From Hyphomicrobiales bacterium (GTDB taxonomy: Bacteria > Pseudomonadota > Alphaproteobacteria > Rhizobiales > CAJQND01): a stretch of 64,000 nt of DNA. The stretch spans positions 1-64,000 of the forward strand of contig JANQOW010000113.1 of NCBI GenBank assembly GCA_028285595.1, read 5' to 3'. The notes under the pieces are model-generated. The model saw only the letters and a list, made by a program, of their open reading frames with translations, was not told the DNA's origin and did not search any database. The position numbers and the translations under genes are program-made. This document shows positions 43,706-53,668 of this stretch, piece by piece (positions within the stretch are counted from its first letter, which is position 1; every line of letters starts with the position of its first letter).

Positions 43706-45694
43706 ATGACGGCGCGAACGGAGATTTCGCCGTTGGTGCAAGCATGCGTTAGCACGGCGCAGGCTGCACCTTCGGCGAGCACGATCTCAACCGACGCACT
43801 GCATCATTGCGAGCGTTTGGTTCACGAACTGCCCGCTATGATCATGTCGGTGAACGGCCACGGCTATATCACCGGGGCCAATCAAAGATGGCTTGAGTTC
43901 TGGGGATATGACGCCCACGAGCTTTCAAGCCTGCATGTGCGCGCGCTGCTGACCGCTGAATCGTTCAGATACCTGGTCGAAACAGTTTATCCGGATTTCT
44001 TCAGATCCGGCGTCTGCCGAAACGTCAACGTCACCTGCGTCTTGAAGGACGGCGCTCGGCGCAACGGCCTGATGTCGTGCCTGGGCGAATTCGATGAAAC
44101 CGGGCGCATCAAAAACACCATCGTGATGATGCAGGACGTGACCCGGGAAAAGGCCACCGAGGCTGCCTTGCGCCAGAGCGAAGAACGCTTTCGCGGATCC
44201 TTTACCGCCGCCGGTCACGGCATGGCGCTCGCCTCGCCCGATGGGCGCCTGATGGCTGCAAACCCTGTGCTCTGCACCATGCTGCGCACCGATGAGAAGA
44301 GCTTGAAACGGGAAAGCCTTCAGGATCTGGTGGATCCGGCTGACCGACCAATCTTGTTGAACAATGTGGGGCGTATTTTGGCCGGCGAGCTGGAGTCGGC
44401 CCAGATGGAGCTGCGGTTTCCGTGTTGCGGCAGTGATCTGGTTTGGGGTTTGACCAGCATCTCAATCGTCCGGGACACCAGCGGTATCGTTGCCCACTTT
44501 GTGGTTCAGGTCGTGGACCTCACTTTGCGGCGGAAGACCGAGGAGCGCCTGAAGAACGCCCGCAAGATGGAAGCCATCGGCCAATTGACCGGCGGCATCT
44601 CCCATGATTTCAATAACCTGTTGCAGGTGATCATCGGTAACCTGCAATTGGTGCAAGACGACCTCACCACAGAGGCTTCAAGATCATGCGCCCAAGAGGC
44701 TCTGGAGGCGGCAGGGCGCGGCGTTGAGTTGACCAAGCAGCTACTGGCTTTCTCAAGGCGCCAATCCCTGGAACCTGAAACGGTCTCGATCAATCAGATG
44801 ATCAAGTCCATGAGCAGCATCATCCAGCGTACGGTGGGCGAAACCATCCAGTTTAAGGCCGACTTGATGGAGGTGGATGCTGCGATCTCCGTGGATTTAT
44901 CGCAGCTGGAATCGACGCTTTTGAACCTTACGATCAATTGCCGGGATGCCATGCCAACCGGCGGACGCCTGACGGTGCAAACCCGCTCGGTCTACCTGAA
45001 CGAGACCTATGCCGCGCGCCACCAGGACGTGACACCGGGCCATTACGTGCTGATCACGGTGGAAGATACTGGAACAGGCATTCCGGCAGATATGTTGGAG
45101 AATGTGCTGGAGCCCTTCTTCACCACCAAAGACAACGCGCAAGCCACCGGCCTTGGGCTCTCAATGGCCTACGGGTTCATTCGCCAATCGGGCGGACACA
45201 TTGATGTGGCAAGCGAAATGGGCCAGGGCACGTCGATCAAGCTGTATCTGCCGCGCATCGACGTTGACCCTCTCACGGGCACAGTTGAGAGCGATGCCGA
45301 CAGTGATGAGCCATCGCCCAAGACTGTCCTGGTGGTGGAAGACCAGGAGGACGTCCGCAAGGTGGCCGTTGGGTTCCTGAAAAGCTTTGGATACCGCGTG
45401 CTCGAGGCCGAAGACGGCATTATCGCCATGGGCATTTTGCAGGAGCAGCCGGACATTGATTTGCTGTTCACCGACATTGTCATGCCGGGCGGCATGAATG
45501 GGCTGGACCTGTCCCAGGCGGCATGCGCGCTCAATCCCGATTTGAAGGTGATCCACGCCTCCGGCTATCCCCAGGGCGTGCTGCCCGCCGAGCAAATAGA
45601 GCAGATCGGCGACAGCCTTTTGATGAAGCCTTATCACAAAGACCAGTTGCTGAATGCCTTGGAGCAGGTGCTCTGCGACGCCAAAGCAGCCTGA
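43706..45694 (+). CDS. Hybrid sensor histidine kinase (PAS-PAS-HisKA-HATPase-REC)
   Basis: Soluble hybrid kinase of 662 residues. Two PAS-type domains (about 36-155 and 165-280) precede the dimerisation box GGISHDFNNLLQVI with phospho-accepting His300. The ATPase domain has the N box INCRDAMPTGG, VEDTGTGIPADM and GLGLSMAYGF. A C-terminal receiver (about 538-655) has phospho-accepting Asp590 in LFTDIVMPGG. No transmembrane segment is present, so it senses a cytoplasmic signal. ATGGAG precedes the ATG. No response-regulator partner is adjacent. Confidence 0.93.
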   Translation: MTARTEISPLVQACVSTAQAAPSASTISTDALHHCERLVHELPAMIMSVNGHGYITGANQRWLEFWGYDAHELSSLHVRALLTAESFRYLVETVYPDFFRSGVCRNVNVTCVLKDGARRNGLMSCLGEFDETGRIKNTIVMMQDVTREKATEAALRQSEERFRGSFTAAGHGMALASPDGRLMAANPVLCTMLRTDEKSLKRESLQDLVDPADRPILLNNVGRILAGELESAQMELRFPCCGSDLVWGLTSISIVRDTSGIVAHFVVQVVDLTLRRKTEERLKNARKMEAIGQLTGGISHDFNNLLQVIIGNLQLVQDDLTTEASRSCAQEALEAAGRGVELTKQLLAFSRRQSLEPETVSINQMIKSMSSIIQRTVGETIQFKADLMEVDAAISVDLSQLESTLLNLTINCRDAMPTGGRLTVQTRSVYLNETYAARHQDVTPGHYVLITVEDTGTGIPADMLENVLEPFFTTKDNAQATGLGLSMAYGFIRQSGGHIDVASEMGQGTSIKLYLPRIDVDPLTGTVESDADSDEPSPKTVLVVEDQEDVRKVAVGFLKSFGYRVLEAEDGIIAMGILQEQPDIDLLFTDIVMPGGMNGLDLSQAACALNPDLKVIHASGYPQGVLPAEQIEQIGDSLLMKPYHKDQLLNALEQVLCDAKAA

Positions 45695-45733
45695 AGCTGA
45701 CGCTCGCCTGCCAATGCGAGAACCTTACCGCGC

Positions 45734-46894
45734 CTAGGCCTCGGCCCGCTCGAACTGGGACGCCGCCCAATGGTGGAAGCAGTGGGTAGCTTCGTCCATC
45801 ACCGGTGAGAACTTGCCGCCGTCGAAGCGGGCCGCGCTGCGGCCTTTCTGCATGCCCTCCACCACGAAGATATCTTCCACGAAGATCTCCTTCCACTGGG
45901 CGGCGTTGCGCTGGCGCAGAGTTTCCATCTCAGAACCGGCGTCGGCTTCGCAGGTGTAGAAGATCTCGATGTGCTCGACAGTGCGGTCGTGGGACTTCGG
46001 TTCAAGCATGATGGCGAAGGTATGGTCGCGGTGTACCCCCAGCAGCACATTGGGGAACAGCGCGATATACTCCGCGCCGGTGTCCCATTTGCTGCTCAGG
46101 TCCTCAAAATCGCTGAAGGTTTTGCCTTCGTCTTCCAGGGTGGGATTGTAGACGACAGTGCCCTGTCCTGAGAACTTGCCTGGCTCCACGATGTTGTAGT
46201 GGTCTTCCAGGCGCGAATAGCTGTTAAGGCCCGGGTGGATCCACGGCAGGTGGTAGCTTTCGCAATAATTCTCCACAGCAAGCTTCCAATTGCAGGCCAC
46301 CTCAAGCTTGAAGGAGGATGTGGGTCCGCCATGGTGAAGGGAGCGGTCGGAAAACTCCGCCCAGCGCTCCACCAGAGCGCCGGCATACTGTTCGAAGGGG
46401 TCCGCCCGGCCGGAGAGGTTCACGAACACCATCTCCATCCACACATGAGAGCGGATTTCATTGAGGCCCAGATCTTCGCGCTTCAACGCATCGTGACGAT
46501 TGTGGCCCGGCCCGCCCACATGAGGCGTGGTGCGCAGGCTGCCGTCGAGCCCATAGCACCAGGAATGATAAGGACAACGGATGATGCCGTTTGTGCGGGT
46601 CGGCTTGTCGATGAGGATCATACCACGGTGGCGGCAGACATTTTCAAACACCCGAACCGCGCCATCCTGGCCACGCACAATCGCATAAGGCTGACCGAGA
46701 AACTCGATGGGCTTCACGTCCCCCGCGTTGGGCACATCGCTGGCAAAGCCGATGCAGGCCCAATTGGCAGCGAACACGGCGCGCTTCTCCGCATCGAACA
46801 CTTCGGCATCGGCGTAGAATGCATTGGGAAGGCCGCGCGCTGTGGCAACCGGTTCGCGGACCTGTTCCAGATGTTTGGCATCGAACATATTCAT
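45734..46894 (-). CDS. Rieske non-heme iron oxygenase, alpha subunit (quaternary-amine type)
   Basis: Oxygenase of 386 residues. The [2Fe-2S] Rieske motif is C87-x-H89...C107-x2-H110 (CRHRG and CPYHSW). The mononuclear iron site is in ENYCESYHLPWIHPG, with His215 and His220. Glu212 occupies the bridge position where most Rieske oxygenases have Asp. A Glu bridge is known from carnitine oxygenase CntA and the related glycine-betaine group, which suggests N-demethylation or C-N cleavage of a quaternary amine. The adjacent MttB homologue agrees with this. No reductase (CntB/GbcB) is in the window. ATG at 46894 has GGTGGAG upstream. Confidence 0.87.
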   Translation of the reverse strand: MNMFDAKHLEQVREPVATARGLPNAFYADAEVFDAEKRAVFAANWACIGFASDVPNAGDVKPIEFLGQPYAIVRGQDGAVRVFENVCRHRGMILIDKPTRTNGIIRCPYHSWCYGLDGSLRTTPHVGGPGHNRHDALKREDLGLNEIRSHVWMEMVFVNLSGRADPFEQYAGALVERWAEFSDRSLHHGGPTSSFKLEVACNWKLAVENYCESYHLPWIHPGLNSYSRLEDHYNIVEPGKFSGQGTVVYNPTLEDEGKTFSDFEDLSSKWDTGAEYIALFPNVLLGVHRDHTFAIMLEPKSHDRTVEHIEIFYTCEADAGSEMETLRQRNAAQWKEIFVEDIFVVEGMQKGRSAARFDGGKFSPVMDEATHCFHHWAASQFERAEA

Positions 46895-46996
46895 GACTGT
46901 GCTCCACCCAAGAGGCGTTGAATGTCGCAAGATAATCTCAGCCAAGGCCGGGTGCAAAGAACACAAACGGCATCCGTTGGTGCGTTCGCGTCATGC

Positions 46997-47995
46997 TCAG
47001 GCGCCCCAGTTTCCGTCCACATAATCGTCAATGTAGCATTTGACGATCTCGTCCAGGCTCTTTTCCAACGGCAGATCGAGCATAGAGGCCCGGTCGAAAT
47101 AGGTGTCGGTCGGCCAGCTTTGCACGATCTCCTCAATGAACGGGTCCACGTCCACCGTGATCTCACCCAACGTGCGCCCGCGGGCCACCCGCTTCAGCGC
47201 CTCGATCATCTCCTGGACGGAGACCGTGTGAGAGGGCAGCAGCACCGCCCTGTCCCGGCCCAGACGCGCGCCGTCCAATTCGTGGAGGGCGATCAGGCAG
47301 GCCACGATGGATCTGTAGCCGATCACCGGCATCACCGTCTCCGTGGGCACTGGCAGCACCATCGGCTCGCCGTTCAATGGCTCACGAAAGAGGCCTGACA
47401 CGAAAGAGGAGGCCGCAGCATTGGGCTTGCCCGGACGGATGATCACGGTGGGCAGGCGCGCGGTGCGGCCGTCGAAGAAGCCTTTGCGGGTGTAGTCATT
47501 GACCAATAGCTCGCAAGCCGCCTTTGTGATGCCGTACGTGGTTTGCGGGTTCTGCTTGGTGAAATCGCCCACATTGTCGGGCATCCCGTCGCCGCCATAA
47601 ACCGCAAGCGTGCTGGAGAACACGAGCCGGGGAAGCCCTTTCAACGCCCGGGTGGCTTCAAAGATGTGCAAACCCCCGTTGAGATTGACCCGCAGTGCCA
47701 GGTTGAAGTCCTTCTCCCCACCGCCGGAGACCACGGAGGCCAGGTGGAACACCGACATGTCGTCACGGTCGAACAGCGCGTCCACGGTGGCCTTGTCGGA
47801 AATGTCGCCCGCCTCGATCTTCACCTTATCGGTGCACCAACCCGGCCGTTTCTTCGGCTTGGCTTGGTCGAAAAGAACGATTTCATCGATCTCCGTTTGC
47901 TCGCCGCCCGGTCCCGTCAAGGTGCCCCGTTCCAACAGCTCAGCCGCCAGCCGCTGACCGATAAACCCCATACCGCCGGTAATCAAAACTTTCAT
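46997..47995 (-). CDS. NAD-dependent epimerase/dehydratase-family protein (D-erythronate-dehydrogenase-like)
   Basis: Extended short-chain dehydrogenase of 332 residues. The N-terminal GGMGFIGQRLAAEL is the NAD-binding motif and Y154-x3-K158 (YGITK) the catalytic pair. VFHLASVVSGGGEKDFNLAL and FSSTLAVYGG with VIIRPGKPNAAASSF match the DenD group, which oxidises D-erythronate-type acids, though sugar epimerases share the fold. ATG at 47995 has GGGAGAGCGGG upstream. It precedes the Rieske gene on the same strand with 102 bp between, so the two may share transcription. The substrate is inferred only. Confidence 0.83.
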   Translation of the reverse strand: MKVLITGGMGFIGQRLAAELLERGTLTGPGGEQTEIDEIVLFDQAKPKKRPGWCTDKVKIEAGDISDKATVDALFDRDDMSVFHLASVVSGGGEKDFNLALRVNLNGGLHIFEATRALKGLPRLVFSSTLAVYGGDGMPDNVGDFTKQNPQTTYGITKAACELLVNDYTRKGFFDGRTARLPTVIIRPGKPNAAASSFVSGLFREPLNGEPMVLPVPTETVMPVIGYRSIVACLIALHELDGARLGRDRAVLLPSHTVSVQEMIEALKRVARGRTLGEITVDVDPFIEEIVQSWPTDTYFDRASMLDLPLEKSLDEIVKCYIDDYVDGNWGA

Positions 47996-48221
47996 CCCGC
48001 TCTCCCTTTTGCCTACGTCCATGCGCGGCTTGGTAAAAGTGTAATCCGGCTTTTCTTCGGCCACAAGAAAGGCTTATGCGGAAAGTGCCGTCCATCCACG
48101 GTGAAAAAACGTGACCCACAGCAATGTCGTTTTTGGTGGTAACGCGTCCGATTGGTGGGCAAACTCTTCCCGTGAGCCGAATAGAGTGAGCAGCGCAAAC
48201 AAACGAAGGCGTACCACTGGC

Positions 48222-49778
48222 ATGTCTGACCGCACGCGGCGACGCAGATCTTCCTCCCGGCGGGAGACCTCCCGGGACGCACCCTCCTCCAGCCTGCTTG
48301 ATCGTCAACGCCCCTACAGCGTGATCCGCAATAAGTTTCCCCCGCTTGATCCCATGTCTGAGGAGCAGCTGGAGAAGATCCACCACATGTCCATGCGCAT
48401 CCTGGAAGAGCAGGGCCTGAAGGTTCTGAGCGCCGATGCGCGCAAGCGCTTGGCCGCCGCCGGCGCGGATGTGGATGACGGCGAGCAGATGGTCAAGATG
48501 GACCGCGCTCTGGTGATGGATCTTGTTTCAAAGTCTCCTGCCAAATTCACCCTCACCCCGCGCAATCCGAACCATGCGCTGGAACTTGGCGGCAACACGC
48601 TCAACTTCGGGATGGTGTCCGGCCCACCCAACGTGCACGACATGGTGCGCGGTCGCCGCCAGGGGAATTTCTCCGACTATTGTGAGCTGGTGAAGCTGGC
48701 CCAGTGCTTCAACATCATTACATTCTACGGCAACCAGACCATCGCGCCGGTGGATCTGCCCGTGAACACCCGGCATTTGGACACCTACCTGGCGTGCATC
48801 AAATATAACGACAAGGTGTTCTCCAGCATGTCGATCGGCAGCGGGCGGGTGCGCGACGCTGCGCAGATGCTGGCAATTGCCCGGGGCGTCAGTATGGAGG
48901 AATTGGCCGCTTCGCCGAGCGCCATCACCAATATCTCCGTCAACTCACCCCGGCTGCTGGATGAGGAGATGTCAGACGCCGCCACGACCCTGGCTGAGCT
49001 GGGCCAGGCGGTGATTGTCACACCCTTCACCCTCATGGGCGCCATGACACCGGTGACCGTGCCGGCCGCCTTGGCCCAGCAGAATGCGGAAGCCTTGCTG
49101 ACCATCGCCCTCATCCAATCTGCCAACCCAGGCGCGCCGGTCGTCTATGGCAGCTTCACCTCCAACGTGGACATGCGCTCCGGCGCGCCGGCCTTCGGCA
49201 CGCCGGAGAACACCTGGGCCAATCTTGCCGGAGGGCAGCTCGCCCGCCGTTACAACCTGCCTCATCGGACCAGTGCATGTAACGCGTCCAACATTGTCGA
49301 TGCCCAGGCGACCTATGAAACCCAGATGGCCCTGTGGAGCGCCTGTCTGTGCCACGGCAACCTGATCTACCATGCCGCCGGCTGGATGGAAGGCGGTCTG
49401 GTGGCGTCCTATGAGAAGTTCATCGTGGATGTGGAAATGCTCCAGATGATGGCAAAGTTCTTTGAGCCTGTCTCCTTTTCGGACGACGAGTTCGCTCTTG
49501 AGGCCATCGACGAGGTGGGCCCCGGCGGGCACTTTTTCGGCTGCGACCACACCATGCAGCGCTACCGCACGGCGTTTCATGAGCCGCTGCTCAGCGATTG
49601 GCAAAATCACGAGAACTGGCAGTTGGCGGGCTCGAAAACCGCGACCGAACGGGCCACAGAGCTCTGGCAACAGGCTCTTAAAGAGTATGAACAGCCCCCA
49701 CTTTCCGAAGACCGGATGGAAGAGCTGGAAGCCTACATCGCCCGGCGCAAAGAAGAGATCGGCGACGGCGAGCCCTGA
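48222..49778 (+). CDS. Trimethylamine methyltransferase (MttB) family protein, non-pyrrolysine
   Basis: Methyltransferase-fold (TIM-barrel) protein of 518 residues. After a basic N-terminal tail, SEEQLEKIHHMSMRILEEQGL and IRNKFPPL begin the MttB family. The internal ITNISVNSPRLLDEEM, TPFTLMGAMTPVTV and TSNVDMRSGAPAFGTPE blocks are typical. The reading frame has no internal stop, so it lacks the pyrrolysine codon of archaeal MttB. Non-Pyl members such as MtgB demethylate quaternary amines with a corrinoid protein, but no corrinoid gene is adjacent. It is divergent from the epimerase gene with 226 bp between. ATG at 48222 has AGGCG upstream. Confidence 0.88.
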   Translation: MSDRTRRRRSSSRRETSRDAPSSSLLDRQRPYSVIRNKFPPLDPMSEEQLEKIHHMSMRILEEQGLKVLSADARKRLAAAGADVDDGEQMVKMDRALVMDLVSKSPAKFTLTPRNPNHALELGGNTLNFGMVSGPPNVHDMVRGRRQGNFSDYCELVKLAQCFNIITFYGNQTIAPVDLPVNTRHLDTYLACIKYNDKVFSSMSIGSGRVRDAAQMLAIARGVSMEELAASPSAITNISVNSPRLLDEEMSDAATTLAELGQAVIVTPFTLMGAMTPVTVPAALAQQNAEALLTIALIQSANPGAPVVYGSFTSNVDMRSGAPAFGTPENTWANLAGGQLARRYNLPHRTSACNASNIVDAQATYETQMALWSACLCHGNLIYHAAGWMEGGLVASYEKFIVDVEMLQMMAKFFEPVSFSDDEFALEAIDEVGPGGHFFGCDHTMQRYRTAFHEPLLSDWQNHENWQLAGSKTATERATELWQQALKEYEQPPLSEDRMEELEAYIARRKEEIGDGEP

Positions 49779-49869
49779 GCACTGGCATACTCCTTGCACG
49801 GAATAGTCCGCTCACGACTTTGTGAGGATTGCGTGAGCGGGCAACATCTTCTGTCGTACGGAGGCGGCT

Positions 49870-50838
49870 ATGAGCGTAGCTGGAACACGTGAACGGGGGC
49901 GTTTGACTTTTAAACCAGGCCAAGAGCAATCCTTTGGGAAAGGGCTGTCTCAATGCCGGCACGACTTTGCCGACAGCGGCCTGTTCAGCGATGACACGTT
50001 GGCCGCGCTGATCGACCGGTATCCGCGCGAGTACTACATGATCACCACCACGACCCAGTCCGCCGATGGATTGGAATGGCACAATGGCGATCTAAATGGT
50101 GCATCAGGCGCCTTCGTGCTGAAAGCTGTGCGCGAGGGCCGGCTTTGGTTGTGCCTTCGCCGGCTGGATTTGGTGGCACCTGAATATGAGGCTCTGGTGA
50201 ACGGAGCTTTTGAGGAAATTGAGACCCGCAACCCAGCCTGTGCCTCGCGGCGCAGAACGTCAAGCCTGCTGATTTCATCTCCCGGCGCTCGGGTGCTTTA
50301 CCATGCCGATATTCCCATGGTGGCGTTGTGGCATGTGCGCGGACGTAAACGTTTCTGGCTTTATGATGCCGACAGTCCGAAGCACCTGCCGGATCAGGTT
50401 TTGGAAGGTGTGGTGCTGCGAGAGAGCGAAGAAGAAATCGCTTATGATCCCGCCTGGGATGCAGAGGCACGCATTATCGATCTGGAACCGGGCGATGCTG
50501 TGAGCTGGCCGCAAAACGCGCCGCACAGGGTCGACAATCTGGATGGGCTGAATGTTTCGATCACCACGGATTATTTCACGCCGGAAGCCGAGCGCAAATA
50601 TGGTGTCTACTACGCCAATGGGCTGATGCGCAGGCTCTTAGGCGTTGAGCCGCGCTGCACCGCCACACACGGACCGCTCGCGCTGGCCAAGTGCGTGATT
50701 GCTCTGGCGCTCAAGAAACTCGGAATCCACCGGGTGCAAGAGCGGGACATGCTGCAATCGTTTCTGCTGGACCCTAAACGTCCAGGAGGCACGGTTCACT
50801 TGCCCCGCGAAGAGTGGCGCCCCATCCTTCAAGCCTGA
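49870..50838 (+). CDS. Cupin-like (JmjC/cupin_8-type) oxygenase-fold protein
   Basis: Protein of 322 residues. A cupin core shows His145-x-Asp147 (VLYHADIPMVALWHVRG) and His219 in WPQNAPHRVDN, a plausible Fe(II) facial triad. The DSBH continues with NVSITTDYFTPE. Members of this cupin_8/JmjC-like group hydroxylate small molecules or proteins with 2-oxoglutarate, but most are uncharacterised. GGAGG is placed 5 bp before the ATG. The last 10 bp overlap the end of the convergent hydrolase gene. Confidence 0.78.
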   Translation: MSVAGTRERGRLTFKPGQEQSFGKGLSQCRHDFADSGLFSDDTLAALIDRYPREYYMITTTTQSADGLEWHNGDLNGASGAFVLKAVREGRLWLCLRRLDLVAPEYEALVNGAFEEIETRNPACASRRRTSSLLISSPGARVLYHADIPMVALWHVRGRKRFWLYDADSPKHLPDQVLEGVVLRESEEEIAYDPAWDAEARIIDLEPGDAVSWPQNAPHRVDNLDGLNVSITTDYFTPEAERKYGVYYANGLMRRLLGVEPRCTATHGPLALAKCVIALALKKLGIHRVQERDMLQSFLLDPKRPGGTVHLPREEWRPILQA

Positions 50839-51611
50839 TGGGCCTCTGCGGTTGCGATGATCTCGCTGATCAGATCGCTCAAAGCCTGCGGCGCTTCCAG
50901 GGGCGGCATGTGGCCCACCTCCGGGAGAAAGTGAAGCCCGATCTGCGGAGGGGCATTCAGCGCGTGTTGCCAGGGGATAAGGCTGTCGTGCTTACCCCAG
51001 ATGATTTTGCTGGGGACGGACACTTTGTTCATATGCTCCGAGACGTCAATGTCCTGAACACTGGCTGGGAAGAACATCCGGCCGATCGCGAGTTGCGCTT
51101 GAATCCGTTCCGGGTCATCGCGCTTTTCGGCGATCAACTCGGCCAGGCCATCAGGTAGTTGGAAAGATCGGCCGACGATGCGTTGCAGCCAGGCCTTGAT
51201 CACGGCCGGGTCCGTGGCGGTGACGTACTCATCGATGAAGGCACCATCCACTTCCCGATCGAGACCGGCCGGCGCCACAGCCGTGAGCGATTGCACTTTG
51301 CCGGCCATATGCTCTGAGAGAGCAAAAGCCACTGCACCCCCGAGCGAATGGCCCACCAGATGGAAACGTTCAAAGCCCTCAGCGGCCAGAGCGTCCGCCA
51401 CCATTTCCACAAAGTGAGAGAAGCTTGTCGGTGCAATCACCGGCGAGGTGCCGTGGCAGGGTAGGTCAATGGAGTAGACTTTACGGCCTTGCGCCAGCAG
51501 CGGGGCCACCAGGCGCCAGGATTGGCTGTCGCCGGTATAGCCGTGCACCAGCAGAACCGGTGTGCCGTCGCCCTCGCCGGCTTCTAAGAAATTCAGTTTT
51601 GCTCGTGCCAT
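50829..51611 (-). CDS. Alpha/beta hydrolase
   Basis: Soluble hydrolase of 260 residues. The triad is nucleophile Ser89 in LVGHSLGG, Asp in WGKHDSLIP and His in EVGHMPPLEAP. The oxyanion loop VLLVHGYTGDS is clear. Sequence style suits C-C bond hydrolases or esterases. It is the last gene of the leftward operon LLM-SDR-M24-hydrolase, 12 bp after the M24 gene, so it probably acts in the same pathway. It overlaps the convergent cupin gene by 10 bp. Confidence 0.9.
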   Translation of the reverse strand: MARAKLNFLEAGEGDGTPVLLVHGYTGDSQSWRLVAPLLAQGRKVYSIDLPCHGTSPVIAPTSFSHFVEMVADALAAEGFERFHLVGHSLGGAVAFALSEHMAGKVQSLTAVAPAGLDREVDGAFIDEYVTATDPAVIKAWLQRIVGRSFQLPDGLAELIAEKRDDPERIQAQLAIGRMFFPASVQDIDVSEHMNKVSVPSKIIWGKHDSLIPWQHALNAPPQIGLHFLPEVGHMPPLEAPQALSDLISEIIATAEAHQA

Positions 51612-51623
51612 GATCGCGTCCCC

Positions 51624-52889
51624 TTAACTCTTGATCACCATCTCGCACGGGATCTCAGAGAGCTTCTCACACCCCGTCTCGGTGACCACGATCGATTCTG
51701 AAAAGCCGATGCCATACTCGCGGTACTTCAAGCAGAGCGGCGGCATATGGAAGGTCATGCCGGGCTGGAGCGGCCGATGTTCTTCTTGGCGCAGCGAGAT
51801 GATTTCCCCCTCCCCCCAGTCGGGAGGATAGCTGACGCCGATGGAATAGCCGAGCCGGTTGCGGTGATACTCCCCGAAGCCGGCGCGCTGGGTCACAGCC
51901 CGAGCGGCGGTGTCTGCCTCATGGGGCGTTGCCCCCGGTTTGATGGTGTCCATGGCCGCAGCCACGGCGCCAATCACCGCATCGGCCGCGCGGCGCCACT
52001 CATCGCTAGGTGTGCCAATGAAGATCGTGCGCATCAAGGCCGCCGTGTAACGGTGCTTGGAGGCGGAGATCTCAAAATACATCAGATCATCTTTGGCCAA
52101 CCGGTTGGCACCGCCTGTTTGATGCGGAAGGCAGGTGCGCTCGCCCGCGAGTATGAAGGGCGGCAGGCCCATATACTCCCCGCCGTTCTCCAACAAGGTC
52201 TTGTTGACGATCGCGCCCACCTGATCTGCGCTGGCCCCAGGCTCTGCCGCCTCCCAACCTGCGTACATGGCCAGGTCCACCAACCGCGCTGACTTGCGCA
52301 TGACCTCAACCTCTTCAGCGGACTTGATCATGCGGGCATCCCAGAGGATCTGTGTGGCATCCACATAGTCGTTGCCCGGCAAATCCCGCAGCAAGGTCTC
52401 GTGTTCATCGACGGTATAGAAGAAGCCCTGCTTCTCCACGCCGATGCGCTTGCCCTCGCTCAGGCCCAGTTGATGGAGCACATTGACCGTCACGCTGGGC
52501 GGGTGGTCCCAGTCGAACACCTTTGCGATCTTCGTGCTCCACGCGAACTCCGGCGAGTTGATCCACTCAAAGTCGCGCACCAAGAACACCGGCTCACCAT
52601 CCTTGGGCACCACCACACAGTGATACTTGTAGTAGCCCGGCGTTTCATAGCCGCTGAGATAGGTGATGTTCTCCGGCCCGCGCACGAGCACGGCGTCCAG
52701 GCCGTCCCGGGCCATGGCGGCCTGAATCACATCGTAACGGCGCACATACTCTTCCGGGCTGAAGGCCAGGCGGTCATGCACGATCATGGGAAGATTGTAT
52801 CCGGTGGCCGTGGGCCGGTCGGTCTTCTGGAAGGTCACGTGCTCGGTATGATCCGCCACATCAAAGATTTCGCGGTCCTGGTCCAACAT
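51624..52889 (-). CDS. M24-fold hydrolase, ectoine-hydrolase/creatinase-like, metal ligands lost
   Basis: Pita-bread-fold protein of 421 residues. The N-terminal part has VRGPENITYLSGYETPGYY, characteristic of DoeA/creatinase-like members. In the C-terminal domain the metal ligands of aminopeptidase P are replaced: the first Asp is Glu (YFEISASKHR), the second is Ala (YTAALMRT), the His of GHGIG is Tyr (GYSIG), and the first Glu is missing in TFHMPP. The protein should therefore work without metal, as creatinase does, hydrolysing a C-N bond. A strong GGGAGGCAGGAG precedes the ATG. Its paralogue is at 57686. Confidence 0.85.
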   Translation of the reverse strand: MLDQDREIFDVADHTEHVTFQKTDRPTATGYNLPMIVHDRLAFSPEEYVRRYDVIQAAMARDGLDAVLVRGPENITYLSGYETPGYYKYHCVVVPKDGEPVFLVRDFEWINSPEFAWSTKIAKVFDWDHPPSVTVNVLHQLGLSEGKRIGVEKQGFFYTVDEHETLLRDLPGNDYVDATQILWDARMIKSAEEVEVMRKSARLVDLAMYAGWEAAEPGASADQVGAIVNKTLLENGGEYMGLPPFILAGERTCLPHQTGGANRLAKDDLMYFEISASKHRYTAALMRTIFIGTPSDEWRRAADAVIGAVAAAMDTIKPGATPHEADTAARAVTQRAGFGEYHRNRLGYSIGVSYPPDWGEGEIISLRQEEHRPLQPGMTFHMPPLCLKYREYGIGFSESIVVTETGCEKLSEIPCEMVIKS

Positions 52890-52903
52890 GTCTCCTGCCT
52901 CCC

Positions 52904-53668
52904 TCAAGCGTAGATGTAACCGCCGGAGACGATGATGTTCTCTCCGGTCATGTATGTGTTGCGCGGCCCCCCGGCCATAAGCACCCATTCTGCCATTTCA
53001 GCAGGTTCGGCAGCCCGGTTGAGCGGGTTCGCCGCCGCCAACTCGTCCAGAAAGCCGGCCGCCTTGGCCTTCTCCGTGGCTATGCCCGCCGGCGCCACAG
53101 AGTTCACCAGGATCTGATCGGCGGCAAATTCATGAGCGAATGATCTGGTGAGGCTGACCACGGCTGCCTTGGTGGCCGCGTAGTGAGCATTCTGCGGATG
53201 TGCCTTGAAGGCATCCACCGAGGAGATATTGACGATGCGCCCGGCAATGGTGGGTGGGTCCACATACTGCTTCATATGCTTCACCGCGGCCACCATCAGA
53301 TGATAGGTGCCCTTGATGTTGAGCGCGCTCTCAGCATCCCATTCGTCGTCCGTGATCTCCAGCAAGGCTTTTCGCGGATAGATGGCCGCCAGATTGACGA
53401 GGGTATCGATCCGTCCCAGGCTGCCGGCCAGTTCCTCAAACGCACCGTGCGCCCCTTCCGCCAAGCTGATATCGGCAATGGCCATAGCCGTTTCGGCGCC
53501 GAAATCCTTGCACGTCTTCAGGACCTCCAGCGCGCCGCTCATGTTCACGTCGATAATCCCGACGCCCGCCGCTCCGCGCTCCGCCGCGAGCTCGGCAACC
53601 TTCGCGCCGAGCCCGCCGCTGCCGCCCGCAAGGACGATGTTCATACCCTCCATGCCATGTCCCTTCAT
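52904..53668 (-). CDS. SDR-family oxidoreductase
   Basis: NAD(P)-dependent short-chain dehydrogenase of 254 residues. The cofactor motif is GGSGGLG (15-21), followed by NLAA and the catalytic Tyr163-x3-Lys167 (YAATK). The C-terminal [13 protein letters not shown] is typical. The ATG at 53668 overlaps the stop of the upstream LLM gene as ATGA, so translation is coupled; a later in-frame ATG at 53653 is possible. Substrate unknown; probably oxidises or reduces an intermediate of the island. Confidence 0.9.
   Translation of the reverse strand: MKGHGMEGMNIVLAGGSGGLGAKVAELAAERGAAGVGIIDVNMSGALEVLKTCKDFGAETAMAIADISLAEGAHGAFEELAGSLGRIDTLVNLAAIYPRKALLEITDDEWDAESALNIKGTYHLMVAAVKHMKQYVDPPTIAGRIVNISSVDAFKAHPQNAHYAATKAAVVSLTRSFAHEFAADQILVNSVAPAGIATEKAKAAGFLDELAAANPLNRAAEPAEMAEWVLMAGGPRNTYMTGENIIVSGGYIYA

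Noticed and set aside
48222-49778. Pyrrolysine-containing MttB
   Set aside because: The frame has no in-frame TAG before its stop, so pyrrolysine is not encoded.
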